NCBI RefSeq assembly: GCF_024347055.1
Contig: NZ_AP024895.1
Span: 372,001-436,000 of the forward strand
DNA: 64,000 nt
Direction of reading: 5' to 3'
Source of the DNA: Vibrio porteresiae DSM 19223
Lineage (GTDB): Bacteria; Pseudomonadota; Gammaproteobacteria; Enterobacterales; Vibrionaceae
The position numbers were made by a program, and so were the translations under genes. Shown here piece after piece: positions 16,889 to 25,710 of this stretch (its first letter is position 1; each line of letters opens with the position of its first letter). Under the pieces are notes generated by a model. The model was not told where the DNA came from, did no database searches, and saw nothing but the letters and a program-made list of their open reading frames with translations.

Positions 16889-18238
16889 TTATTTTTCGAA
16901 CAGTTCACCGTGAAGGTGCTGAATCACTTCTTTAGCTGACGATGAGTCAACTAAGAAACAGAGGTTATGATCACTTGCGCCATAGCAAATCATGCGTAAG
17001 TTGAAATCATCAAGTACACCAAATACTTTCTTCGCATAACCACGGTTTTCCATTTGGTTACCGATTAATGCGACTAAGCTCAGGTTGTGTTCTACTTTTA
17101 CCGTACACAAATCTTGTAATTCATCTTTAACTGCTTGAGGTAGCTCTGGAGCGCCGCCAGAGGTGTCAGTCTTATCCAGAGTTAGCGATACACTGATTTC
17201 TGAGGTGGTAATCAGGTCGACAGAAATTTTATGTTTAGCCAGTATTTCAAATACTTTGGATAAGAAACCGTAAGCTTGGAACATCTTCGCACTATGCAGC
17301 GTAACCATAGTCTGGTTATTACGCAGTGCTAATGCACGAAATGGTGGTGCGCTTTCTACTTCTTGGCGAATCCAAGTGCCGCCTCGTTCTGGTTCTTTTG
17401 ACGAGCCAACGAAAACTGGAATGCCATCGCGAAGTGCAGGTAGCAAAGTCGATGGGTGAAGAATCTTCGCCCCAAAGTTAGCCATTTCTGATGCTTCGTT
17501 AAAGCTGATTTCTGGAATAGGTTGGGCATTAGGCGCAATACGTGGGTCGGTGCTGTAAATTCCAGGGACATCCGTCCAGATCTCTAGACCGGATGCTTGA
17601 ACTGCTTCTGCAATTAAAGCTGCTGAATAGTCACTGCCGCCTCGGCCTAATGTGGTCGTGTTGCCATCTTCATCTGATCCGATAAAGCCTTGAGTTACCA
17701 CAACATGGTTTTGACAAAGAGGGACAAGAAGCTCTTTGGCTAGGGAGCCAATTTCATCGAGCTGAGGTTCTGCTTTACCAAAGTTGTCATCGGTACGCAG
17801 TACTTCGCGAATATCAAAACGGACAGCATTAATACCGCGTTCAACCATCACTTGGGTCAGGATGTAGGTCGACATCAATTCGCCGCATGCCACAAGATGA
17901 TCGGTCAGTTTATGGCTAGATTGGTAAGATGCTGCCTCAGAGGCGCTAGTGATGATATCCAAAATAGCATGAACTTGTTTTTCAACTTTAGTTGGGTCAC
18001 TCAGTTGGTCGATGATCGCATGGTGTATATCTGCGATTTGTTTAATGAGCGCGGCACGGTCGTCGGCATCAGCCACACCGTTGGCCAGTTCAACCAGTAA
18101 ATTGGTCACACCTGAACAGGCGCTACTCACAACCAGTTTAGTTTCTTGATTGTTTTCGATAATCGCTGCACAGCGACTCATTGCTACAAAGTCTGCTACG
18201 CTAGTTCCGCCAAATTTCGCTACATTAAATGCGCTCAC
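16889..18238 (-). CDS. lysC: Lysine-sensitive aspartokinase III
   Basis: 449 aa, normal for LysC. It phosphorylates aspartate, the first step towards lysine, threonine and methionine. The N-terminal kinase domain (about 1-290) has KFGGTSV at the start, GRGGSDYSA for ATP binding and WTDVPGIYSTDPR. Two ACT regions (about 305-449) bind the inhibitor lysine. It is a monofunctional enzyme without a homoserine dehydrogenase domain. Lysine also controls it at RNA level through the riboswitch upstream. Neighbour metH is convergent, so two branches of aspartate-family metabolism meet here. Confidence 0.97.
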   Translation of the reverse strand: MSAFNVAKFGGTSVADFVAMSRCAAIIENNQETKLVVSSACSGVTNLLVELANGVADADDRAALIKQIADIHHAIIDQLSDPTKVEKQVHAILDIITSASEAASYQSSHKLTDHLVACGELMSTYILTQVMVERGINAVRFDIREVLRTDDNFGKAEPQLDEIGSLAKELLVPLCQNHVVVTQGFIGSDEDGNTTTLGRGGSDYSAALIAEAVQASGLEIWTDVPGIYSTDPRIAPNAQPIPEISFNEASEMANFGAKILHPSTLLPALRDGIPVFVGSSKEPERGGTWIRQEVESAPPFRALALRNNQTMVTLHSAKMFQAYGFLSKVFEILAKHKISVDLITTSEISVSLTLDKTDTSGGAPELPQAVKDELQDLCTVKVEHNLSLVALIGNQMENRGYAKKVFGVLDDFNLRMICYGASDHNLCFLVDSSSAKEVIQHLHGELFEK

Positions 18239-18326
18239 AATGTATTCTCCCGATACGTCCTAAAATAAAAATTGGGCTGTAAGAACAACCTTATGTCCTA
18301 ATAATGTGAAGAGAGAGACGTAGAGC

Positions 18327-18366
18327 AAAAAAAGAGGTGTTACTTAAGAAAGGTTAAGGAGACCTC
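18327..18366 (-). terminator. Candidate riboswitch-controlled terminator of lysC leader
   Basis: On the minus strand GAGGT ... ACCTC is followed by seven Us, with an inner CTTAA / TTAAG helix. Its 5' arm adjoins the 3' strand of the riboswitch P1 stem, as expected for an expression platform. The outer stem is short, so translational control is also possible. Confidence 0.5.
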
Positions 18367-18531
18367 AGAAGCTCTTCATCAGACTGAGCTGATGACAGTT
18401 GAAGGGATTCAGCCCATTCACCCGACAGGTCACTACCACATTATGACCTATCTCGGCACTACTCCCCCTCAATGTTTTGTGTTGGAATTGTGGTTCCACA
18501 AAACACCTACCTGGGTAGTGCTCCTCTTCTG
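18366..18531 (-). promoter_or_regulatory. Lysine riboswitch (L-box)
   Basis: Read on the minus strand, the leader has the L-box landmarks in order: P1 CAGAAG, AGAGGAGCACTACCCAGGTAG, GAGGGGGAGTAGTGCCGAGAT, GGGCTGAATCCC, CTGTCATC and the closing P1 strand CTTCTG. These align one by one with the E. coli lysC leader. It senses lysine and lowers lysC expression. It lies 128 nt upstream of the lysC start. Confidence 0.93.
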
Positions 18532-18546
18532 CTTGATAGCTTGTTC

Positions 18547-18575
18547 ATTGAACGTGTTTGTGTGATTAATGTCAA
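18547..18575 (-). promoter_or_regulatory. Probable lysC promoter
   Basis: Minus strand -35 TTGACA (18570-18575, perfect), 17-bp spacer and -10 TTCAAT (18547-18552, 4 of 6). Transcription would start around 18540, just before the riboswitch. The rest of the 18534-18709 gap should also hold the divergent aminotransferase promoter, which I could not pin down. Confidence 0.7.
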
Positions 18576-18709
18576 TCGTAAATTGCATGATTATGCCTGT
18601 TAACGGTTATTTTTATGATGAATCGGCTCTTCTTCGTAATCACAGGTAGCGTTGAGCGCTTTTCCATCTACGCTAAGCTTAGCAATAAATTTGTTAGCAA
18701 GGAGGCATC

Positions 18710-19837
18710 ATGGCTATTACTCATTTTTTACCACCAAGAAGAATTTTGATGGGACCTGGCCCATCAGATATATCACCTCAAGTATTACAAGCACTTAGTC
18801 GTCCAACGGTCGGTCATTTGGATCCTCTTTTTATCGGCATGATGGATGAAGTGAAATCGCTACTGCAATATGCGTTTCAAACCAAAAACAGTTTTACGAT
18901 TGCCGTCTCCGCGCCTGGTAGTGCGGGGATGGAGGCATGCTTTGTTAATTTGGTTGAGCCAGGTGACAAAGTTATCGTGTGTCGTAACGGTGTCTTTGGC
19001 GAGCGAATGCGCGAAAATGCGATTCGCTGTGGTGCGCAAGTCGTTGTTGTCGATGATGAATGGGGCGCTCCTGTTTCTGTTGATAAAGTAGAACAAACCC
19101 TTAAAGACCATCCTGATGCAAAAGTATTGGCGTTTGTACATGCCGAGACGTCTACCGGCGCGTTAAGTGACGCTAAGGCTTTAGGTGCTCTAGCAAAACG
19201 TTTCGGGATGTTGAGTATTGTCGATACAGTAACCTCGTTAGGCGGGGTGCCGCTGCTGGTGGATGAATGGCAGCTCGATGCGGTTTATTCTGGTAGTCAA
19301 AAATGCCTATCTTGTGTCCCAGGCTTGTCGCCGTTGACCTTTTCACCAGCCGCGATAGACAAAATAAAATCACGAAAGACGCCAGTACAGAGTTGGTTCT
19401 TAGATCAAACCCTAGTGCTAGCTTATTGGAGTGGTGAAGGGCGACGCAGCTATCATCATACCGCGCCAGTGAACAGTCTCTATGCGTTGCATGAAGCCTT
19501 ACTCTTGTTACAACAAGAAGGATTGGAGAATGCTTGGGCTCGTCATCAAACAATGCACCAAAAGCTAAGAGTGGGATTGGAAGAGATGGGATTTGAATTT
19601 GTCGTGGATACTCCCTACCGGTTACCACAACTCAATGCCGTTTATTTTCCACATGGAGTGAACGATGGCGCAGTTAGACAACATTTACTCAATACCTACA
19701 ATCTCGAAATAGGCGCAGGGCTTGGTGCTCTGGCGGGTAAAGCGTGGCGTATTGGTTTGATGGGGTATGGTGCGCGTGAAGAGAATGTCGCCTTATGCCT
19801 CAGTGCATTAAAAGCGTCATTGAGTACGGGTAGCTAA
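18710..19837 (+). CDS. Class V aminotransferase (serine/alanine-glyoxylate type)
   Basis: 375 aa. A PLP-dependent fold-type I enzyme of the AGXT/serine-pyruvate aminotransferase group. SGSQKCLSCVPG holds the PLP Schiff-base Lys198, and Asp172 (SIVDTVTS) contacts the pyridine nitrogen. The early MGPGPSDI and the C-terminal AGKAWRIGLMGYGA (substrate carboxylate Arg) fit the family. Likely activity is alanine, serine or phosphonate-type amine to glyoxylate or pyruvate; the substrate cannot be fixed by sequence alone. Start ATG has a perfect AAGGAGG 5 nt upstream. Single gene, divergent from lysC, closed by a terminator. Confidence 0.88.
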   Translation: MAITHFLPPRRILMGPGPSDISPQVLQALSRPTVGHLDPLFIGMMDEVKSLLQYAFQTKNSFTIAVSAPGSAGMEACFVNLVEPGDKVIVCRNGVFGERMRENAIRCGAQVVVVDDEWGAPVSVDKVEQTLKDHPDAKVLAFVHAETSTGALSDAKALGALAKRFGMLSIVDTVTSLGGVPLLVDEWQLDAVYSGSQKCLSCVPGLSPLTFSPAAIDKIKSRKTPVQSWFLDQTLVLAYWSGEGRRSYHHTAPVNSLYALHEALLLLQQEGLENAWARHQTMHQKLRVGLEEMGFEFVVDTPYRLPQLNAVYFPHGVNDGAVRQHLLNTYNLEIGAGLGALAGKAWRIGLMGYGAREENVALCLSALKASLSTGS

Positions 19838-19864
19838 GTTTCTCATTGCTAAGTTTCGTAGAGT

Positions 19865-19892
19865 AATAAGGCCTGAAATCTCAGGCCTTATT
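19865..19892. terminator. Bidirectional terminator
   Basis: 12-bp stem AATAAGGCCTGA / TCAGGCCTTATT with an AATC loop between the aminotransferase gene and the convergent ligase gene. Confidence 0.8.
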
Positions 19893-19921
19893 TGAATCAG
19901 AGAGAAGAAACCGATGATGTG

Positions 19922-21697
19922 TTAGTGTCCCTCTGGTATTGCTGAAGATGCCCCAGACGCTGCTGATATCGACACTGGGTCAACATACTGCACTGAGTCA
20001 AATTCAACTTCTGGGAATAAAAATTTGGCTTCAGCGCGAATCTGTTCTGCTCGGCTTGCTTCGCCGATGCTCTGATACGCAATAATCAAGTTCTTGTAGA
20101 ATTCAGGCCTTGGTTTACGTTTGATGATGCCAAGTGACCAATCAATAAAAGGCTGAATATACTTCGCTTCATGTTGTTGTAATCCCATCTCTAGATAGGT
20201 GCTGTACACATCCCAATCGTAACGATCTTGCCAGACATATAAGTTGGTTACCTTGTTTAGCAAGGCTGGGTCATGGGGAGCTAAACGCTCAAAACGAATC
20301 AAAACATAGTTGGTTTGCAGAGCCGTTACCATAAACGCGGTGGTGAGCAATGGTACAAGTAACGAAAGAATTCTTAAACCTGCTTTAATCCAATGGTGGA
20401 ATGCCCAGTAACGGTATTTGGCCGAGCGCTGATCAATCCAATAGAGCAAGATCAAAAATGTAATCCAATGCGCTGTCGAATGATAAAAAGGATACTCGAG
20501 CTGGGTGTGCAGGCTTATTGGAACCAACAGGGCAAAGAGAGCAAGACGAGTATCTTTTTTGGTGTGGTATAACCGAATGAATACAAATCCTACCGCGATA
20601 AAAATACCGACAATCGGCAGTAAGCCACCTTCGACTGCCCAATAAAGTAACTCATTATGGGGGTGGTCCATTGAAGGCAAACCAGCGTGATAAGTCGGAT
20701 TTAACTGATGCTGCCTTGCAGTGTATAACAAGTATTCGGATTCAAATTTACCGTAGCCATAACCGGTAAATGGTTTTTCTATCACCATGTCCAGTGTTTG
20801 TGGAAACGTGTATCGACGGGGGCTTTGTAGGTCGGCCTTATTGATAACAAATCCCGCATTTCCCTGAATATGTACGGCAGACAATCCCGACGTGATACCC
20901 AACACAATAATGGCGAGCCAAGCAACGAGACGACGGCGTGGTGCATACTTATACTGATAAGGTATGAGCAGTAATGTTGTCAGCAATAAGGCTAGCCACC
21001 CAGTACGTGAGGCCAATACCACCAAGAGTAAAGTCGACACAAAGAGTGTGATATAGAGTAATGATATTTCTACGATTCTACGATTGTACTTTTGTGGTTG
21101 GCGCGCCAGCATATATCCAGCAAGTACAAAGCCCGTTGCCATGAAGCTTGCCATGACGTTAGGTTGTTGAAAAATACCGTAAGGGCGCAAAAATCTTAAT
21201 GTGCCATCCGTACGCTCTGGTGCTCCAAAATATTGATACAACCCAAAGATGGCTTCCATTAGCGTCGCAATGATGATCAGCCATAGTAGACGTTGGCGTT
21301 CTTTGTTGCTGAATCGAAATTGTTGTAACAAGAGGAAGAAGCCCCAGCCGCTCCACAGACCGACTAGTCGTAAAGAGCTTTCAGCTGAAGAGGCATTGCT
21401 ATACAACACCGGAATGGTCATCAGAACACAAGCGATGAAAAGACCAATCGTCAATTTTGAATAGCGTAACTTTAGATTGTTACCTAACTGATATAAGCCA
21501 ATTCCAGAGGCAATGCTCACAGCTATCCAAGTGGTGTCGTTAAAGGACAATGACAAACCTGAACCACCAGGGTTCGACATGAAAAAATGCATCGCATAAA
21601 TGTAGATTAAAGCGATTGCATAAATGAAGGCTTTATTGAGCGGAACCACCGGAGCTTGCGGTTCCAATTTTGTGCCGCTTAAGAGTAATATCGCCAT
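19922..21697 (-). CDS. pglL: PglL-type O-oligosaccharyltransferase / O-antigen ligase family membrane protein
   Basis: 591 aa, about 11-12 hydrophobic segments and a soluble C-terminal tail (about residues 440-591). The Wzy_C-type core lies near 190-400; MDHPHNELLYWAVEGG is the large periplasmic-loop motif with the conserved His found in PglL and WaaL ligases. Such enzymes move a lipid-linked glycan onto Ser or Thr of proteins, or onto lipid A core. From memory the V. cholerae homologue at this locus has been tested as a protein O-glycosyltransferase; the substrate here is unknown. The gene follows uvrA after a terminator, with only about 20 bp in between, so its promoter is unclear. Start ATG with GAGA upstream. 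Confidence 0.8.
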   Translation of the reverse strand: MAILLLSGTKLEPQAPVVPLNKAFIYAIALIYIYAMHFFMSNPGGSGLSLSFNDTTWIAVSIASGIGLYQLGNNLKLRYSKLTIGLFIACVLMTIPVLYSNASSAESSLRLVGLWSGWGFFLLLQQFRFSNKERQRLLWLIIIATLMEAIFGLYQYFGAPERTDGTLRFLRPYGIFQQPNVMASFMATGFVLAGYMLARQPQKYNRRIVEISLLYITLFVSTLLLVVLASRTGWLALLLTTLLLIPYQYKYAPRRRLVAWLAIIVLGITSGLSAVHIQGNAGFVINKADLQSPRRYTFPQTLDMVIEKPFTGYGYGKFESEYLLYTARQHQLNPTYHAGLPSMDHPHNELLYWAVEGGLLPIVGIFIAVGFVFIRLYHTKKDTRLALFALLVPISLHTQLEYPFYHSTAHWITFLILLYWIDQRSAKYRYWAFHHWIKAGLRILSLLVPLLTTAFMVTALQTNYVLIRFERLAPHDPALLNKVTNLYVWQDRYDWDVYSTYLEMGLQQHEAKYIQPFIDWSLGIIKRKPRPEFYKNLIIAYQSIGEASRAEQIRAEAKFLFPEVEFDSVQYVDPVSISAASGASSAIPEGH

Positions 21698-21716
21698 AAT
21701 GTTCTCATCGACTTAT

Positions 21717-21745
21717 AAAAAGAAACCAGCGTGAATGCTGGTTTC
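21717..21745 (-). terminator. Terminator of uvrA
   Basis: Stem GAAACCAGC / GCTGGTTTC, loop of 6, followed on the minus strand by TTTTT. It lies between the uvrA stop and the next gene's start, so expression of the downstream ligase gene needs readthrough or a promoter inside this hairpin region. Confidence 0.8.
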
Positions 21746-21764
21746 GATACTTTACCTTTTTTAC

Positions 21765-24587
21765 CTATTTCAACATAGGTTTAAGAAATCGAGCGGTATG
21801 CGAACTTTCCACACTCACTATATCTTCTGGAGTGCCCTGAGCGATGATCTCACCGCCACCTTGGCCACCTTCAGGTCCGAGGTCGACAATCCAGTCTGCA
21901 GTCTTAATCACATCCAAGTTATGCTCAATGACAACTATGGTATTGCCTTTATCTCGAAGCTGATGAAGCACGGTAAGTAATTGTTGTATATCGTGGAAGT
22001 GTAAACCTGTCGTTGGTTCATCCAAAATATAAAGCGTTTTACCTGTATCGCGTTTGGATAACTCGCGTGCCAATTTAACTCGTTGAGCTTCACCGCCAGA
22101 AAGTGTAGTCGCTGCCTGACCTAAACGTATATAGGATAAACCAACATCCATTAGAGTTTGCAATTTACGTGCGATAGCCGGAACTGGTTCAAAAAATTCG
22201 CGAGATTCTTCAATGGTCATCTCAAGAACTTCGTGAATGGTCTTGCCTTTATATCGAACTTCTAAGGTCTCGCGGTTATAGCGTTTCCCTTTACATACAT
22301 CACACGGAACATACACGTCGGGTAGGAAATGCATTTCCACCTTGATTACGCCATCGCCTTGGCAAGCTTCACAGCGACCTCCGCGCACGTTAAAACTAAA
22401 TCGTCCCGGTTTGTAACCACGAGAGCGAGATTCTTGCGTCCCCGCAAATAGCTCACGGATTGGGGTGAAAATTCCAGTGTAGGTTGCAGGGTTAGAACGT
22501 GGTGTACGTCCGATAGGGCTTTGGTCGATATCTATCACTTTATCGAAGTGCTCAAGTCCTTTGACTGCTTTGTAAGGAGCGGGTGTTGATGTCGTTGCCC
22601 CATTCAGCGCGGTATGAGCAATTTTAAAGAAAGTATCGTTGATTAGAGTGGATTTACCAGAGCCAGAAACCCCAGTGACACAAGTAAACAGGCCTACTGG
22701 AATCGATAAATCGACATTTTTTAGGTTGTTCCCTGTTGCGCCTAACACTTCAACGACTTTCTTGGGATTTCTTGCGACACGCTGCTTTGGTACAGCAATC
22801 GACTTCGCACCACTAAGGTATTGACCTGTCAAAGAGTTTGGATTGGCAATGATCTCTTCTACCTTGCCTTCTGCAACCACCTGACCACCATGAACACCTG
22901 CTCCTGGACCAATATCAATTACGTAATCCGCCATGCGAATAGCATCTTCATCATGCTCAACGACTAAGACGGTGTTTCCTAAATCACGTAAATGAATCAA
23001 GGTCTTTAATAGTCTTTCATTATCGCGTTGGTGCAAACCGATAGAGGGCTCATCTAGTACATACATGACGCCGACTAAACCTGCACCTATTTGACTCGCT
23101 AAGCGAATGCGCTGCGCTTCGCCACCAGACAATGTATCAGCGCTGCGAGAGAGATTGAGGTAGTTCAAACCCACATTGACCAAAAAGTGTAAGCGATCTT
23201 TGATCTCTTTCATCACTTTCTCAGCGATTTGCGCTTTTTGACCTTTTAGCTCTAAGGTGTCAAAAAAGGTCAGAGCATCAGAAATGCTCAACTCAACGAT
23301 TTCTGGTAACGCGGTATCATTAATGAAGACGTTGCGAGCTTCTTCACGTAAGCGGGTGCCATGACAGCTAGCGCAAGGTTTGTTAGAAATGTACTTACTC
23401 AGTTCTTCTCGAACTGAGCTGGATTCTGTTTCGCGATAGCGACGTTCTAACGTATTAAGAATGCCTTCGAATGGATGGCGTTTAATACGAATATCCCCCC
23501 GATCGTTCACATACTTAAACTCGATCTCTGTACTACCTGATCCATGTAAAATCACTTCTTGAATTTTCTTTGGTAGTTCATCAAAAGGCGTTGTGAGTTT
23601 AAATTTATAGTGTTCGGACAGCGAAATCAGAATCTGGAAATAATAAAAATTACGTTTGTCCCAGCCAATGATGGCACCATCGGCAAGACTAAGATGCGGG
23701 TTTTGAATAACGCGTTCTGCATCAAAATATTGTTGAACACCTAGGCCGTCACAGGTAGGGCAAGCTCCGGCTGGGTTGTTAAACGAGAACAGGCGAGGTT
23801 CAAGTTCACGCATGCTGTAGCCACAGTGTGGGCAAGCAAAGTTAGCGGAAAAGACGTGTTCTTCACCATCGCCTTCCATTGGTGCTACCACAACCACACC
23901 ACCAGACAGTTCGAGTGCGGTTTCAAATGATTCAGCAAGACGTTGTTGTAGATCGGCACGTACTTTAAAACGGTCGACCACCACCTCAATGGTGTGTTTC
24001 TTTTGCAGTTCTAGCGCTGGTGGATCGGATAGATCGCAGGTTTCACCATCAATACGAGCGCGGATGAAACCTTGTGCAGCTAGGTTTTGCAACGTTTTAA
24101 CGTGTTCACCTTTACGCTCCTTGATAATTGGCGCAAGGAGCATCATTTTCGACCCTTCAGGAAGTGCCAAAACTTGGTCAACCATTTGGCTGACGGTCTG
24201 AGCGCTCAGAGGCACGCCATGTTCTGGACAGCGAGGTTCGCCGATGCGAGCGTAAAGCAAACGCAGATAGTCGTAAACTTCGGTGATAGTACCTACAGTA
24301 GAGCGAGGGTTATGCGATGTTGATTTCTGTTCAATAGAGATTGCAGGAGATAACCCTTCAATGTGGTCAACATCCGGCTTTTCCATTAAAGATAAAAACT
24401 GACGTGCATAGGCAGAGAGTGATTCTACATAACGACGCTGACCTTCAGCGTAGAGAGTATCGAATGCAAGAGAAGACTTTCCTGAGCCTGAAAGTCCGGT
24501 GATCACAACCAACTTATCTCGTGGAATTGTGATATTGATATTTTTGAGGTTATGGGTGCGAGCGCCTCGTACTTCGATTTTATCCAT
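21765..24587 (-). CDS. uvrA: Excinuclease ABC subunit A
   Basis: 940 aa, the usual UvrA length. Damage-sensing ATPase of nucleotide excision repair, acting with UvrB as UvrA2B2. Two ABC halves: Walker A GLSGSGKSS (about 31-39) and GVSGSGKST (about 640-648), signatures LSGGEAQR twice, and Walker B LDEPSIGL and LDEPTTGL. Zinc modules CPHC ... CPTC (about 253-283) and CEAC ... CDVC (about 737-766). Possible LexA-type site upstream. Ends in a strong terminator. Confidence 0.98.
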   Translation of the reverse strand: MDKIEVRGARTHNLKNINITIPRDKLVVITGLSGSGKSSLAFDTLYAEGQRRYVESLSAYARQFLSLMEKPDVDHIEGLSPAISIEQKSTSHNPRSTVGTITEVYDYLRLLYARIGEPRCPEHGVPLSAQTVSQMVDQVLALPEGSKMMLLAPIIKERKGEHVKTLQNLAAQGFIRARIDGETCDLSDPPALELQKKHTIEVVVDRFKVRADLQQRLAESFETALELSGGVVVVAPMEGDGEEHVFSANFACPHCGYSMRELEPRLFSFNNPAGACPTCDGLGVQQYFDAERVIQNPHLSLADGAIIGWDKRNFYYFQILISLSEHYKFKLTTPFDELPKKIQEVILHGSGSTEIEFKYVNDRGDIRIKRHPFEGILNTLERRYRETESSSVREELSKYISNKPCASCHGTRLREEARNVFINDTALPEIVELSISDALTFFDTLELKGQKAQIAEKVMKEIKDRLHFLVNVGLNYLNLSRSADTLSGGEAQRIRLASQIGAGLVGVMYVLDEPSIGLHQRDNERLLKTLIHLRDLGNTVLVVEHDEDAIRMADYVIDIGPGAGVHGGQVVAEGKVEEIIANPNSLTGQYLSGAKSIAVPKQRVARNPKKVVEVLGATGNNLKNVDLSIPVGLFTCVTGVSGSGKSTLINDTFFKIAHTALNGATTSTPAPYKAVKGLEHFDKVIDIDQSPIGRTPRSNPATYTGIFTPIRELFAGTQESRSRGYKPGRFSFNVRGGRCEACQGDGVIKVEMHFLPDVYVPCDVCKGKRYNRETLEVRYKGKTIHEVLEMTIEESREFFEPVPAIARKLQTLMDVGLSYIRLGQAATTLSGGEAQRVKLARELSKRDTGKTLYILDEPTTGLHFHDIQQLLTVLHQLRDKGNTIVVIEHNLDVIKTADWIVDLGPEGGQGGGEIIAQGTPEDIVSVESSHTARFLKPMLK

Positions 24588-24655
24588 CTGTCAGCTCTAC
24601 TTAAAATACCGAGATGAACAAGTATTACATAGAGTGAGAATTGTGCAAAGAAGCA

Positions 24656-24671
24656 CTGGATAAAAAAACAG
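24656..24671 (-). promoter_or_regulatory. Possible LexA (SOS) operator upstream of uvrA
   Basis: Minus strand CTGTTTTTTTATCCAG fits CTG-N10-CAG, with one half (CCAG) off the CTGT-N8-ACAG consensus. It overlaps the 3' arm and U-tract of the galU terminator, 69 nt before the uvrA start. uvrA is an SOS gene in other Vibrio and enterics; this exact site is a guess. Confidence 0.35.
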
Positions 24672-24696
24672 TTAGAAACCTTCATTCCTAACTGTT
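24662..24696 (-). terminator. Terminator of galU
   Basis: Minus strand AACAGTTAG / CTAACTGTT stem with a 12-nt loop, followed by TTTTTTT. Between the galU stop and uvrA. Confidence 0.8.
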
Positions 24697-24724
24697 CGAT
24701 TTGGTGTTTAAAGCAAAATACGCA

Positions 24725-25594
24725 TTAACCTTTTTTGGTGGAATGCTTATCTAGAGCTACTTTTTTCTCATTTTTCTTGTAGAGGTTTTCGTAGCAGTAG
24801 TTGGTTGCTTCGATATAACCTTCAACACTACCGCAGTCAAAACGGTGGCCTTTGAATTTGTATGCCAGTACACAGCCCGATTTTGCTTGCTTCAGCAGAG
24901 CATCAGTAATTTGGATTTCTCCGCCCTTACCCGGTTCTGTTTTTTCGATTAATTCGAAGATATCTGGAGTTAAGATATAGCGACCGATGATTGCAAGGTT
25001 ACTAGGCGCTTTGCCTGGTTCTGGTTTCTCTACCATGTCATCGACACGATAAATATCGTCTTTGATCATTTCACCAGAAATCACACCGTATTTGTGTGTT
25101 TCATCTGCTGGAACTTCTTGTACAGCGACAATGGAACAGCGGAACTGATTATAAAGCGCAACCATTTGAGCTAGCACGCCTTTATCTTGGTTCACGCATA
25201 AGTCATCGGCTAGTACTACTGCAAACGCTTCATCACCGACTAACTCACGACCGGTGAGAATCGCATGACCTAGACCTTTCATCTCACGTTGGCGAATAAA
25301 AGTGAAGGTTGCACTGTCCATAATGCTGCGAATATCGCCTAGCAGCTCTTCTTTGTTGGTGCCGTTGATTTGATGTTCCAGTTCATAGTTCATATCGAAA
25401 TGATCCATGATTGAGTGCTTACCACGGCCGGTCACGATACACATGCCGTTCATACCCGCTTGGATAGCCTCTTCAACGCCGTATTCAATAAGAGGTTTGT
25501 TAACGACAGGCATCATTTCTTTAGGCATGGATTTGGTTGCTGGCAAAAAACGCGTGCCGTAGCCAGCGGCAGGGAAAAGGCACTTTTTAATCAT
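24725..25594 (-). CDS. galU: UTP-glucose-1-phosphate uridylyltransferase
   Basis: 289 aa. Makes UDP-glucose from UTP and glucose-1-phosphate for LPS, capsule, exopolysaccharide and galactose metabolism. Nucleotidyltransferase fold with the N-terminal signature FPAAGYGTRFLPATKSMPKE and VLADDL. DCGSVEGYIEATN near the C-terminus is typical of GalU. Upstream is qstR on the same strand; a terminator separates it from uvrA. It lies close to the glycan ligase gene, but no shared operon is evident. Confidence 0.96.
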   Translation of the reverse strand: MIKKCLFPAAGYGTRFLPATKSMPKEMMPVVNKPLIEYGVEEAIQAGMNGMCIVTGRGKHSIMDHFDMNYELEHQINGTNKEELLGDIRSIMDSATFTFIRQREMKGLGHAILTGRELVGDEAFAVVLADDLCVNQDKGVLAQMVALYNQFRCSIVAVQEVPADETHKYGVISGEMIKDDIYRVDDMVEKPEPGKAPSNLAIIGRYILTPDIFELIEKTEPGKGGEIQITDALLKQAKSGCVLAYKFKGHRFDCGSVEGYIEATNYCYENLYKKNEKKVALDKHSTKKG

Positions 25595-25710
25595 AACAAT
25601 GACCTATTTAAAATCGAAAGTTCGAATGCTTATGGGCACTTTACCACGGGCGCACGTTCTGTATCAGCAGATTTGCCGGATCTTAAGATAAAAATGTGCT
25701 GCAAAACGCA

